Shown piece by piece: positions 1 to 8,391 of a stretch of 64,000 nt of DNA. Where the stretch lies: positions 97,175 to 161,174 of the forward strand of contig JAICUB010000010.1 in NCBI GenBank assembly GCA_025936045.1, in the 5' to 3' direction. Both the position numbers and the translations under genes were made by a program. The DNA is from Polyangiaceae bacterium. Its GTDB lineage: Bacteria > Myxococcota_A > Polyangia > Polyangiales > Polyangiaceae. Below the pieces are notes generated by a model. The model had not been told where the DNA came from. It saw only the letters and a program-made list of their open reading frames with translations, and searched no databases. The first letter of the stretch is position 1, and each line of letters starts with the position of its first letter.

Positions 1-34
1 AGGGCTGGACGTTCCGGAATGTCGAAGAGCGGTG

Positions 35-253
35 CTACGCACCGTCGCCACCAGGGGGCACGGTTTCGAGCCGGGCGAGCAAATCCTTCGCGGCCTGCAA
101 GCGCAAGCAGGCCTCGTGGATCGTGTCGCTCGCGATCACTTTCTCGGCTCGCGGCATGGCGTTCATGCGTTCGAACAAAGATTCGAGCGCAGTGCATGCT
201 GCCTCGATGCTCAGCTTGGCCACCACGATCTCGTTGGGAATGTTCGTCGGCAT
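35..253 (-). CDS. Small hypothetical protein, 72 aa
   Basis: I do not recognise this family. The ATG at 253 is preferred over the upstream in-frame start at 304 because the extra 17 residues are Arg-rich and look like translated leader. The product is predicted to be mainly helical, with hydrophobic positions at helical spacing (ALESLFERM, LRLQAAKDLLARL), and ends in a flexible Pro/Gly tail. It has no signal peptide or metal-binding cysteines. It is divergent from the universal stress protein gene at 400 across about 145 bp. Coding status rests on its clean start, composition and position, so this is a moderate call. Confidence 0.5.
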   Translation of the reverse strand: MPTNIPNEIVVAKLSIEAACTALESLFERMNAMPRAEKVIASDTIHEACLRLQAAKDLLARLETVPPGGDGA

Positions 254-399
254 GGGCGCTCGCTTTCGTCGCTGGCGACAGCCCGAGCGGCGCGCGCCAA
301 TCACTCAATAGCTCACGGGAGCGCGATGAACGCAAGCCGCGCCCGAATGTCGTGACCGAATCACGATCTCGAAAAAAGTGCTAGGATTGCGCCAATCCC

Positions 400-1338
400 A
401 TGCAGCTCTTGGAAGGGACGCCGGCCATCGAGCGCGTTTTGTGTGCGCTCGATGTCGAGCATCCCATCGTGGGCGCGCTCTCGCTCGCGGGTCTGGTTGC
501 CACACGCTTCGGGGTCCCGCTCGAGGTGCTGCACGTCGAAGCGGGACGCGGCTTCGGCTCGATTCAGAGCAGGGCGAACCGCGTCGCTGAGCTGATGGCC
601 TCGCACAGCGTGGGGCAGCGGCTCGATGAATTGGTCTCGGGGCGGGGCGAACCGGAGTCGACGACGACGCGGCTCGCCTCGGGCAGTCCGGTCACGAGCA
701 TCCTCGAGCGCAGCGCCGTGTCCGGCAACGATTTGATCGTGCTCGGGGCCCGCCAGCGCTCCGATCTGGGCTGGCAGTTCCGTGACGACATCGCTCGGCA
801 AGTGTCGGCGCTGGCGCAATGCGCGACGCTGACGGTGCACGACCGCGATCGTGCCGACAAGATCGAGCGCATCCTCGTCCCCATCGATTTCGGGCCCGTC
901 ACCGAGAGCGCCGTCGCATGGGCACTGCTCTTCGCGCAGCGCTTCGAGGCCGACGTGCACGTCCTGCACGTGGTCTCGCGCGAGCAACGGACCGAGCGTC
1001 GCGTCGAGGGTTCGAGTAAGGTCACGCCCTCGTCGCGGTTCCCGGCCGACGTGAGCGCGCGCGGCGCCGAGCTGGCAGCGGGACTCGTGGCCGCGGGTGT
1101 TCGCGCAACGAGCGACGTCGTCATCGCCGGCGGCGTCGTCAACGGCATCACCGATTACAACGCTCGCGGCGAGTTCGATTTGCTCGTGTTCGGCCTGACG
1201 GGCCCGCCGCGCGGCGCGGCGCGGCTGACTCGTGGCCTCGCGGCCACATTGCGCAATCGCATGTCCATCCCCCTGCTTTCGATACGGCAAGCCACGGTCG
1301 ATTCACCGAACGCCGCGGCGGGGACCGGCGGACGCTGA
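400..1338 (+). CDS. Tandem universal stress protein (two Usp domains)
   Basis: A cytoplasmic 312-residue protein with two Usp folds, roughly residues 9-148 and 154-305. Each opens with the typical beta-strand plus Asp pattern (VLCALDVEHP and ILVPIDFGPV). The second half continues with VHVLHVVS and ends with PLLSI. The ATP-binding G-x2-G-x9-G-(S/T) signature is not intact in either half (GARQRSDLGWQ and GLTGPPRGAAR), so this may be a non-ATP-binding Usp acting as a stress-linked binding protein. The ATG at 400 leaves little N-terminal extension before the first strand. It is monocistronic and converges on the L,D-transpeptidase gene. Confidence 0.88.
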   Translation: MQLLEGTPAIERVLCALDVEHPIVGALSLAGLVATRFGVPLEVLHVEAGRGFGSIQSRANRVAELMASHSVGQRLDELVSGRGEPESTTTRLASGSPVTSILERSAVSGNDLIVLGARQRSDLGWQFRDDIARQVSALAQCATLTVHDRDRADKIERILVPIDFGPVTESAVAWALLFAQRFEADVHVLHVVSREQRTERRVEGSSKVTPSSRFPADVSARGAELAAGLVAAGVRATSDVVIAGGVVNGITDYNARGEFDLLVFGLTGPPRGAARLTRGLAATLRNRMSIPLLSIRQATVDSPNAAAGTGGR

Positions 1339-1410
1339 CGCGCCACCGGCTCGAAAGAGCATGAAGCTCGCGCTCCTTGGCGGAGGGTCCCGTTTCGGCG
1401 CGGTGATTGT

Positions 1411-2205
1411 TCACTGACTCGCAGGCGGATCCATATCAGTTCGGGGTAGTGACCACGCTGTGCGCACTGCCTCGTAGGTGGACTCCGGCAGCTGAACCAA
1501 AAGCGGGTAGGCTTTGGGATCGAGCCAGCGCAAGATCTCTTCGATCGACTCGGGCGCCATGGCCGTACAGCCCACCGTTGGTTGACGTGGGCCTCGCCAC
1601 ACGTGCAAGAAGACGCATGAACCGGCGCCGACCACGACGTCGGGTGCGTTCTGGTGCACGACGATTCCGAAGCGAAAGAGTCCATCGGCACGGCGCAACG
1701 GGCTCCACCGCTGCCAGCCGACGCGCTTCGTCTGCGCGGCGTCGATGAGCTCGTTGTAGTGCGGGGACCTCGTGTCCTCGACGCAATACATGCTCCTCGT
1801 CGTCTGCAAATACGGAAAGCCCCGCCCGCCCACGGGCAGGCTGGGCGCGACGCCGAAGGCCGTCCGGAGCGCAAAGATACCGGCCGGTGAGCGAGCGTCC
1901 CCTTCGTGCTTGATGGGGCCGACGCCGCCGTCGGGATGCAAACCTCGGCCCCAAGCCAGGCCCCGCCGTCCGAGATCTACGGGGATGACCGTCCCGACTT
2001 CGCGCCATCCGCTCGCATCGTCGCGTTCATAGCGTTGGAGAGTCCCCGCGGAGCTGTTCCAGGCGGGCGCGGTCACGAGCAACAGCTGGTGCACCGATGC
2101 CGCGATCGGCGCAGCCGGTTCCGAGGGAGCAGCCGCGGCCCGCGGAGCCGGTCCGAGCGCCAGAGCGATGCAGCACATTGTCACGAGTCGTCGCACGCTC
2201 GGCAC
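1411..2205 (-). CDS. Secreted L,D-transpeptidase (YkuD-like)
   Basis: A 264-residue exported protein. Residues 1-27 form a signal peptide ending AAAA. The C-terminal half carries a YkuD-type catalytic segment: His201 in FLHVWRGP and Cys213 in TVGCTAM, matching the H-x(n)-GC arrangement of cysteine L,D-transpeptidases, although the usual SHGC-(I/V)-R is replaced by VGCTAM as in one bacterial subclass. Family members form 3-3 crosslinks in peptidoglycan or attach proteins to it in the periplasm. Whether this one is active on peptidoglycan is inferred. It is divergent from the lipoprotein gene at 2318. Confidence 0.85.
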   Translation of the reverse strand: MPSVRRLVTMCCIALALGPAPRAAAAPSEPAAPIAASVHQLLLVTAPAWNSSAGTLQRYERDDASGWREVGTVIPVDLGRRGLAWGRGLHPDGGVGPIKHEGDARSPAGIFALRTAFGVAPSLPVGGRGFPYLQTTRSMYCVEDTRSPHYNELIDAAQTKRVGWQRWSPLRRADGLFRFGIVVHQNAPDVVVGAGSCVFLHVWRGPRQPTVGCTAMAPESIEEILRWLDPKAYPLLVQLPESTYEAVRTAWSLPRTDMDPPASQ

Positions 2206-2317
2206 CTACCACGACGGTTCGGCGGGTTGAACGGAGCGCCCTCGAGCGGGCACGGACCTCCGCGCGCAGCACGAGGACCATTGCCTTGGGCAATCAGGCG
2301 CGTACGGAGATCCAGCC

Positions 2318-3658
2318 ATGCCTCGAACGCTCATCGTCACCGGAATGCTCGTGGTCCTCGGCGCCTGCTCGAACGAAAATGACCAGGAGCCGAACCCCGC
2401 GCCCACCTCGAGCGCGCTCACCTATTACGGGGACGCGCTGCCCGTCTTCGAGCAGCACTGCTTGCAGTGTCACCAAGCCGGCGGGATCGGGCCCTTTCGC
2501 CTCGATCGATATGCCGACGCCGAGAATCACGCGGGCGCCATCTTCGATCAGACGCAAGCTCGCGCGATGCCTCCCTGGGCGGCGACGTCGGACGGCAGCT
2601 GCCAGAATTTTTCGCACAGCTTGGCCCTCCCGGACGAAGCTCGCGCGACGCTCGCTCAGTGGGTGAAGGACGGCGCCGCCGAAGGCACGCCTCGCTCCGT
2701 CGCGCTCCCGTCGCAGCCGTCACTCGCCGGTGCCACCGAATTCCCGACGCCGGTGTTCTCACCGGTCGCACAAGGCGGTGAGCTCGCGCAATTCGACGAA
2801 TATCGCTGCTTTCTCATGGATCCGGGCGTCGACGACGTGCGCTACATCACGGGCTACGACGTCGAGCCCGGGACGCCTTCGGTCATTCATCACGTCCTCG
2901 TGAACATCGTCGATCCAGCTGCCGAATCCGACGAGCCGGGCGTAACGAACGCCGAGGTCATGACGGCTCTCCACGCCCAGTCACCGGATCGCGAGGGGTG
3001 GCCGTGCTTCGGCATGGCCGGCGACGGCGTGAAGGTCGAGTCCGTCCCCGTCGTGTGGGCTCCCGGCCAAGGCGTGGTCGAATACCCGGGCGAGAGCGGC
3101 GTACCCGTCGTCCCCGGGCGCAAGCTCGTCGTGCAAGTGCATTATAACCTCGCCGACAACCCGGGACCCATCACCGATCAATCCGTCGTTCGATTACGAC
3201 TCGCAACGACGGTCCCCAACGTCGGTGTGATGGTCCTCGAAGATCAGCTGCTGAACACGCTTTTCGAGGACACGCCTCATGCGCTCGCCCCCGGCATGGC
3301 GTCCGTCACGTACAGTTGGCAGACGCACGTGAGCGATTACTTCGGCAACATTGCCGACGTGAAGCTCTACGGCGTGATGCCGCACATGCACCAACGCGGG
3401 CACAAATTCCGGATGGACGTGGGACCGAGCGCCGACCCGGCGTGCGGCATGGACGTGCAGTCGTGGGACTTCCACTGGCAGCACATGTATTTCTACACGC
3501 AGCCACTCGCCATGACGCCCGACTCCCAGATCAACGTGACGTGTGACTTCGACACTTCGGCAGAGACCGCGCCCGTGCTGCCGGGTTGGGGCACGCGCAA
3601 CGAAATGTGCCTGGCGGCGATGTACTTCACCGTCCCGGCCGCCGACTTCAGTCAGTGA
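2318..3658 (+). CDS. Lipoprotein with c-type haem site and copper type II monooxygenase-like domain
   Basis: A 446-residue predicted lipoprotein with lipobox VLGAC (Cys17). A single c-type haem attachment motif CLQCH (residues 48-52) is followed by MPPW, which may supply the distal Met ligand. The rest resembles the two-domain copper type II ascorbate-dependent monooxygenase (PHM/DBM) fold. Candidate Cu ligands are His191-His192 (VIHHVLV), His275 (VQVHYN) and the H-M-H pair His356/His358 (MPHMHQRGH). In that family the Cu-H site uses an HH plus H set and the Cu-M site uses HxH plus Met. The natural substrate is unknown. The haem domain could serve as the electron donor in place of ascorbate. 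Confidence 0.8.
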   Translation: MPRTLIVTGMLVVLGACSNENDQEPNPAPTSSALTYYGDALPVFEQHCLQCHQAGGIGPFRLDRYADAENHAGAIFDQTQARAMPPWAATSDGSCQNFSHSLALPDEARATLAQWVKDGAAEGTPRSVALPSQPSLAGATEFPTPVFSPVAQGGELAQFDEYRCFLMDPGVDDVRYITGYDVEPGTPSVIHHVLVNIVDPAAESDEPGVTNAEVMTALHAQSPDREGWPCFGMAGDGVKVESVPVVWAPGQGVVEYPGESGVPVVPGRKLVVQVHYNLADNPGPITDQSVVRLRLATTVPNVGVMVLEDQLLNTLFEDTPHALAPGMASVTYSWQTHVSDYFGNIADVKLYGVMPHMHQRGHKFRMDVGPSADPACGMDVQSWDFHWQHMYFYTQPLAMTPDSQINVTCDFDTSAETAPVLPGWGTRNEMCLAAMYFTVPAADFSQ

Positions 3659-3927
3659 CGCGTTCCGAGCGTTCGACGTCCCGACAGTAATTGCAACCGC
3701 AGCGTGGTTCACGGCGACCAGGGCGCGATGCCCCACCGAGCCCGCGCGCGTGCAAAACTTCAGCGAGGTCGCACGAGTTAATCACTCCGAGGAAAGCAGA
3801 GCGTCGCTTTGAGACGGCGCTGACGGCGTCGAGAGGTTAGGGTGCAGGTAGGCCGACGGCGCGCGCCCGTGACGGCAGGTCGGCCTCGAGTTTCGCGATC
3901 GTTCCACTGCCTGACCCCGATTTACAC

Positions 3928-5214
3928 ATGCAGCCTCTCGCTCGACTTTCGAACACGCGCACCCCTCGCTCGCTGCTCTCCACCTTGCTACTCGGCGGAG
4001 CGCTCCTCGCCAACAGTGGCTGCCACGGCGGGGAAGGCACGCTCGCCGACCTCGGCAGCGCGGGCACCGGCACTCATCCGCCTCTCGGTTCGAGCGGCAA
4101 CGCCGGGCGAGCCAGCACCGGCAGCGGTGGGAACGGCTTCGGGACCGGTGGCGCTCCGAACGGCGGCGGAGCACCGAGCGCCGGCACCCCGGGTAGCGCG
4201 GGCACGCTCGTGAGCGGCGGCGGCGTGGGCAACGCCAGCGCGAGCGGGGGCGCCGGCGGAGCGGGCGGCCGCGTCGCCTCGGCGGGCGGCGGCGGCGTGA
4301 GCAGCGGCGGCGTGAGCAGCGGCGGCGTGAGCAGCGGCGGCATGAGCAGCGGCGGCATGAGCGACGGCGGCGCTGTCGCGAGCGGCGGCATGGGCGGGGC
4401 CAAGCCGTGCGTGGACGTCCAGCCCCCGGCGGATCCGGATTGGCCGGGCGCCATGTGTGAAGATTGGGCGTCGCAGACCACTGAATGCACCGCGGATTGG
4501 TTCGCGCCGTACTGCGACGTAAGTTGTGGTCGCTGCGTCCCCGAAGGCGGCGGCGGGTCGGCCGCGGTGGATTGCTCGAAGGCGGGGCTGCCGAACGTGA
4601 CCGGCGGCGACGGGTTTGCGACCCGCTACTGGGATTGCTGTCAAACTCATTGCGGGCAGTCCGACGGCCATCGCTGCAGCAAAGACGGCGTGTCCAAGAC
4701 GAGCGACACGAAGAGCGCCTGCGACGGCGGCGGCTCCTATGCTTGCTACGACGAGGCCCCGCACGCGGTCTCGGACTGCCTTTCATACGGATATATCGCC
4801 AAAGCGAACCCGAATTGCGGCGGCTGCTACCGCATTCAGTTCACCGGGGAAGGGAAAGACAACGCGGCCGACCCCGGCTCGAAGCTCATCAAGGGCAAAC
4901 AGATGATCGTCAAGGTGAGCAACACCGGCGGCGACGTGGCGAGCAATCAATTCGACGTGATGGTGCCGGGCGGCGGCGTGGGCAAATTCAATGCCTGCAG
5001 CAACGAATGGAACACGAGCGATCTCGGTGCTCAATACGGCGGCTTCTTCACGCAGTGCACCGGCGCCTACTCGGCCAAGAAGCAGTGCGCGCACGACGCG
5101 TGCATGAAGCTCCCTTCAGGACAGATGCGCGACGGCTGCACCTGGTTTACTGACTGGCTCCAAGCGGCCGACAATCCAAAGTTCACGTCGCAAGCGACCG
5201 ACTGTCCGTTCTGA
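3928..5214 (+). CDS. Lipoprotein with ShKT-like module and GH45 endoglucanase-like domain
   Basis: A 428-residue protein with lipobox LANSGC (Cys32) and a long Gly/Ser/Ala spacer to about residue 155. Residues 161-203 form a six-cysteine module with the ShKT pattern (C-VD, CEDWAS, TEC, YC, SCGRC). From about residue 217 the sequence is GH45-like: ATRYWDCCQTHCG carries the family nucleophile Asp motif, and NQFDVMVPGGGVG carries the second catalytic Asp and the PGGGVG loop. GH45 enzymes are inverting endo-beta-1,4-glucanases. A surface-anchored cellulase is inferred. The spacer contains a five-copy 15-bp repeat. Confidence 0.88.
   Translation: MQPLARLSNTRTPRSLLSTLLLGGALLANSGCHGGEGTLADLGSAGTGTHPPLGSSGNAGRASTGSGGNGFGTGGAPNGGGAPSAGTPGSAGTLVSGGGVGNASASGGAGGAGGRVASAGGGGVSSGGVSSGGVSSGGMSSGGMSDGGAVASGGMGGAKPCVDVQPPADPDWPGAMCEDWASQTTECTADWFAPYCDVSCGRCVPEGGGGSAAVDCSKAGLPNVTGGDGFATRYWDCCQTHCGQSDGHRCSKDGVSKTSDTKSACDGGGSYACYDEAPHAVSDCLSYGYIAKANPNCGGCYRIQFTGEGKDNAADPGSKLIKGKQMIVKVSNTGGDVASNQFDVMVPGGGVGKFNACSNEWNTSDLGAQYGGFFTQCTGAYSAKKQCAHDACMKLPSGQMRDGCTWFTDWLQAADNPKFTSQATDCPF
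4291..4365 (+). repeat. Tandem 15-bp repeat in the lipoprotein spacer, five copies
   Basis: Five consecutive units of GGCGGC(G/A)TGAGCAGC (last copy ending GAC) start at 4291, 4306, 4321, 4336 and 4351. They encode Gly-Gly-Val/Met-Ser-Ser in the flexible spacer of the GH45-like lipoprotein. Near-identity at the DNA level suggests recent slippage, so copy number probably varies between strains. Confidence 0.9.
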
Positions 5215-5338
5215 GCGCCGGGCCGCGCCGTCCGAGCGGTCGCGTCACGATCGCGTCGAACGCTCACGCGCCCCGACCGCACCGCGCGCCTGCACGGCTC
5301 TTGCAAGAGCGTCCCGCTCGAGAGGCGGTGCAGCGTCC

Positions 5339-6646
5339 ATGGCAGATGGTTCTTCGTTCACCGGGCTTCGTGCCCACGGCGTGACACTCTGGCTCGCCAC
5401 AGCGCTCTTGCTGGGCTGCGGCGACACCGGCGAGCGTGCCGAGCTCGGCGTCGAGACGCAAGCCGTGGCGATCGCGCCCGAGCGTTCCGGCATCGAGCAC
5501 GTGGTCGTCGTGATGATGGAAAATCGCTCGTTCGATCACCTGCTCGGGTGGTTGCCCGGGGCGGACGGACGCCAAGCCGGATTGAGTTACGTGGACGGCG
5601 CGGGCGTCGCCCACGCGACCTACCCACTCGCGCCGGATTATCAGGGTTGTGATCACCCTGATCCCGATCACTCTTACGCTGGCGGCCGCGTCGAGTACGC
5701 GAACGGCGCCAATGACGGCTGGCTCAAAGCAGGCAACAACGACGCCTACGCCATTGGCTACTACCAGGCGTCCGACCTCCCGTTCTTCAGCCGAGCGGCG
5801 CCGCGCTTTACCGTGCTCGATCGCTACTTTGCCGCCATCATGGCGGAAACGTATCCGAACCGGATCTATCAACACGCGGCCGAGGTGGACCGCTTGACGA
5901 ACACGCTCGCGGTGAGCACCCTCCCGACGATTTGGGATCGCCTGGCCGCCGCCGGCCGCAGCGGTCGTTACTATTACAGCGACGTGCCGTTCCTCGCGCT
6001 CTGGGGAGCGAAGTACCTGCCGATCAGTCGTCCACTCGCCGCTTTCGTGGCCGATGCGCTCACGGGTCAACTTCCGGACGTAGCGTTCGTCGATCCACCG
6101 TTCGTCGACGAGGCGAGCGGCACCTCGAGCGACGACCATCCGCACGCCGACATCCGGCGAGGTGAAGCGTTCCTCGACCTGATTTACTCGGTCGTAACAC
6201 TTGGTCCGGCCTTTCAGAGTACGATCCTCGTCGTGAACTTCGACGAGTGGGGCGGTTTTTTCGATCACGTGCCGCCTCCGACCGCACCGATCCCCGACAG
6301 CGACCTCCTCGCCGGCAATGCCGACGGACGCCTCGGCTTTCGCACGCCCGCGTTGCTCGTCGCGCCGTGGGCGCGAGCGGGCTTCGTCTCACATGTCCCC
6401 TTCGATCACACCTCCGTGCTCAAGCTGATCGAATGGCGTTGGGGTCTCGAGCCGCTGAGCGTCCGCGATCGAACGGCGCACAACCTGGCGGAGGCTCTCG
6501 ATTTCAAGCGGCGCACCCGCCCTTCACCGCTGCTCGTTCCACCTCCACCCGCGACGGCGTGCGCCGCGGTCCAAGCGAGTGAGGATTTACCGCTGGCCGC
6601 ATTGAGTGACATGGCCCGTGAGTTCGGCTTTCCGGTCTATCGTTGA
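5339..6646 (+). CDS. Phosphoesterase-family lipoprotein (phospholipase C / acid phosphatase type)
   Basis: A 435-residue protein with a lipobox ALLLGC (Cys27). It has the hallmark start of the phosphoesterase family (PF04185): HVVVVMMENRSFDHLLGW, residues 54-71, where Glu61-Asn62 belong to the metal/active site. Later come FDEWGGFFDHVPPP and DHTSVLKLIEWRW, both conserved in acid phosphatase AcpA and non-haemolytic phospholipase C relatives. It probably hydrolyses phosphomonoesters or phospholipids outside the cytoplasm; the substrate cannot be told from sequence. The stop TGA overlaps a TTG that begins the next open frame. Confidence 0.87.
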   Translation: MADGSSFTGLRAHGVTLWLATALLLGCGDTGERAELGVETQAVAIAPERSGIEHVVVVMMENRSFDHLLGWLPGADGRQAGLSYVDGAGVAHATYPLAPDYQGCDHPDPDHSYAGGRVEYANGANDGWLKAGNNDAYAIGYYQASDLPFFSRAAPRFTVLDRYFAAIMAETYPNRIYQHAAEVDRLTNTLAVSTLPTIWDRLAAAGRSGRYYYSDVPFLALWGAKYLPISRPLAAFVADALTGQLPDVAFVDPPFVDEASGTSSDDHPHADIRRGEAFLDLIYSVVTLGPAFQSTILVVNFDEWGGFFDHVPPPTAPIPDSDLLAGNADGRLGFRTPALLVAPWARAGFVSHVPFDHTSVLKLIEWRWGLEPLSVRDRTAHNLAEALDFKRRTRPSPLLVPPPPATACAAVQASEDLPLAALSDMAREFGFPVYR

Positions 6647-6888
6647 CGACGACCCCCATTTTCCGCTTCTACGCGACGATCGCGGGCGACGATAAAAGCC
6701 TCGACGAGGTGTTCCGTCCGGGCTCGCTGTCCGTCTTCGACGCTCACACGAACGAGCCGCTCGTCAGCGTGAGCGCGGACGAGCTCACTTCCGAAGGCCT
6801 CGTCCTGTTCCAGGGTGTCGACTTCGACGGCCTGCCCGATCTCGCGCTGATGGATGGGCAGAAGTCGTGTTACCACGGCCCCTCGTAG
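6643..6888 (+). pseudogene. Probable gene fragment resembling XAC2610-related proteins
   Basis: An 81-residue frame beginning at a TTG inside the stop of the phosphoesterase gene. The segment VDFDGLPDLALMDGQKSCYHGPS looks like the core of XAC2610-related secreted proteins, which have a 'FDGxxDLAxxxG...YGGPSYxVYL' stretch and continue with more beta strands. Here the reading frame ends with TAG straight after GPS, where the family normally continues. There is also no signal peptide, because a stop (TGA at 6619-6621) lies just upstream. I therefore read it as a remnant missing both ends. A short intact protein cannot be excluded, and the family match is from memory. Confidence 0.45.
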
Positions 6889-6970
6889 CGCGCTCTGGCG
6901 GTCTCGAGCGGCTCGACTCGAAGCTGCCCGCGAACGTCGAGCGCGTAACGCCCTGATATCGAAGGTCACG

Positions 6971-8296
6971 ATGCCGCTACCGAAGCAAGCACTGCTCGAG
7001 AAGCTCGAGTCCGGCGCGGTGTCGGTCGGAATCATCGGTCTCGGCTACGTCGGGCTCCCACTCGCGCTCGCCTTCGTCGAACGAGCCAAAGTTCGAGTGC
7101 TCGGCTTCGACGTCGACGCCGCGAAGGTAGAGCTGCTCCGGCGCGGGCGTTCGTACATCACGCACGTCGGCGAGGATCGCGTGCTGCGTGCGCGAGAGAG
7201 CGGCTTGCTCGACGCGACGGCGGATTTCGAGCTGCTCGGGCAACCGGACGCGCTCCTGATCGCGGTGCCGACGCCGCTCACGCCGCAGCGTGAGCCCGAC
7301 ATGCAGTACATCGTCGGCGCGGGTCGCGCCATCGCGGCTCGCCTCCGGCCCGGTCAGCTCGTCGTGCTCGAATCGACGACCTATCCGGGGACGACGGACG
7401 GGCTGCTGCGCGAAATCCTGGAAGAGTCCGGGCTGACCTGCGGTAAGGACTTTTTCCTCGCGTTTTCCCCAGAGCGTGAGGACCCGGGCAATCCGCGCTT
7501 CTCGACGGCGACGATCCCGAAGCTCGTCGGGGGAGTCGACGAGGCCGCGGGCGAGCTCGCCGCGGCGCTCTATGCTCGCGCGCTCACGCAGGTCGTGCGC
7601 GTGCGTAGCGCGAACGTGGCCGAGGCGACGAAGCTCACCGAGAACGTGTTCCGCGCCGTCAACATCGCCCTCGTGAACGAGCTCAAGGTCGTCTACGACC
7701 GCATGGGCATCGATATCTGGGACGTGCTCGATGCGGCTTCGACCAAGCCCTTCGGCTTCATGCGCTTCAATCCGGGGCCCGGTCTCGGCGGGCACTGCAT
7801 CCCGGTCGACCCCTTCTATCTCACCTGGAAAGCGCGCGAATTCGGCCTCAAGACGCGCTTGGTCGAGCTCGCGGGCGAGATCAACGTCGAGATGCCGCGC
7901 TACGTCGTCGAAAAGCTAGAACGAGCTTTGAATGCGCAGAGCAAGCCCGTCCGCGGCAGCCGCATCCTCTTGCTCGGCATCGCGTACAAGCAGGACATCG
8001 ACGACACGCGAGAGAGTCCCGCGTTCGAGCTCTGCGAGCTCCTGCTCGAGCTCGGCGCGCGCGTCGCTTATCACGATCCGCACGTTCCGAAGGCGCCCGA
8101 GCTGCGGGCCCGGCCGAACTTGCCGCTGCTCGAATCGGAGCCGCTCACGCCGGAGCTGCTGCAGGCACAGGACGCGGTCGTGATCGCGACCGACCACCGC
8201 GCCGTCGACTACGCGCGCGTCCTCGAGCACGCGCAGCTCATCGTCGACACGCGCGGCGTCTATCGCGAGCGGCTGCCGAACGTCGTGAAGGCGTGA
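6971..8296 (+). CDS. UDP-sugar 6-dehydrogenase (UDP-GlcNAc/UDP-glucose dehydrogenase family)
   Basis: A 441-residue cytoplasmic enzyme of the nucleotide-sugar dehydrogenase family, which performs a two-step NAD-dependent oxidation of the sugar C6 to a uronate. The N-terminal Rossmann motif GIIGLGYVGLP lies at residues 18-28. The catalytic Cys276 sits in GGHCIPVDPFYL, and the C-terminal NAD-like domain contains ILLLGIAYKQDIDDTRESPA. The VDP and DTRESPA wording favours the WbpA/UDP-GlcNAc dehydrogenase subgroup over Ugd, but this is not decisive. The ATG at 6971 is chosen because residues upstream in frame are Arg/Ala-rich and precede the fold. No other surface-polysaccharide genes adjoin it. 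Confidence 0.9.
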   Translation: MPLPKQALLEKLESGAVSVGIIGLGYVGLPLALAFVERAKVRVLGFDVDAAKVELLRRGRSYITHVGEDRVLRARESGLLDATADFELLGQPDALLIAVPTPLTPQREPDMQYIVGAGRAIAARLRPGQLVVLESTTYPGTTDGLLREILEESGLTCGKDFFLAFSPEREDPGNPRFSTATIPKLVGGVDEAAGELAAALYARALTQVVRVRSANVAEATKLTENVFRAVNIALVNELKVVYDRMGIDIWDVLDAASTKPFGFMRFNPGPGLGGHCIPVDPFYLTWKAREFGLKTRLVELAGEINVEMPRYVVEKLERALNAQSKPVRGSRILLLGIAYKQDIDDTRESPAFELCELLLELGARVAYHDPHVPKAPELRARPNLPLLESEPLTPELLQAQDAVVIATDHRAVDYARVLEHAQLIVDTRGVYRERLPNVVKA

Positions 8297-8391
8297 GGCG
8301 GTTCGCAGCGGGTGCGCGAAGCGTCGCGAAGATACCCGTCGTCGAGGTTCGGCGAGCGCGACAGAGCACGCCGTAGTCGCTCGCGGGGTGC

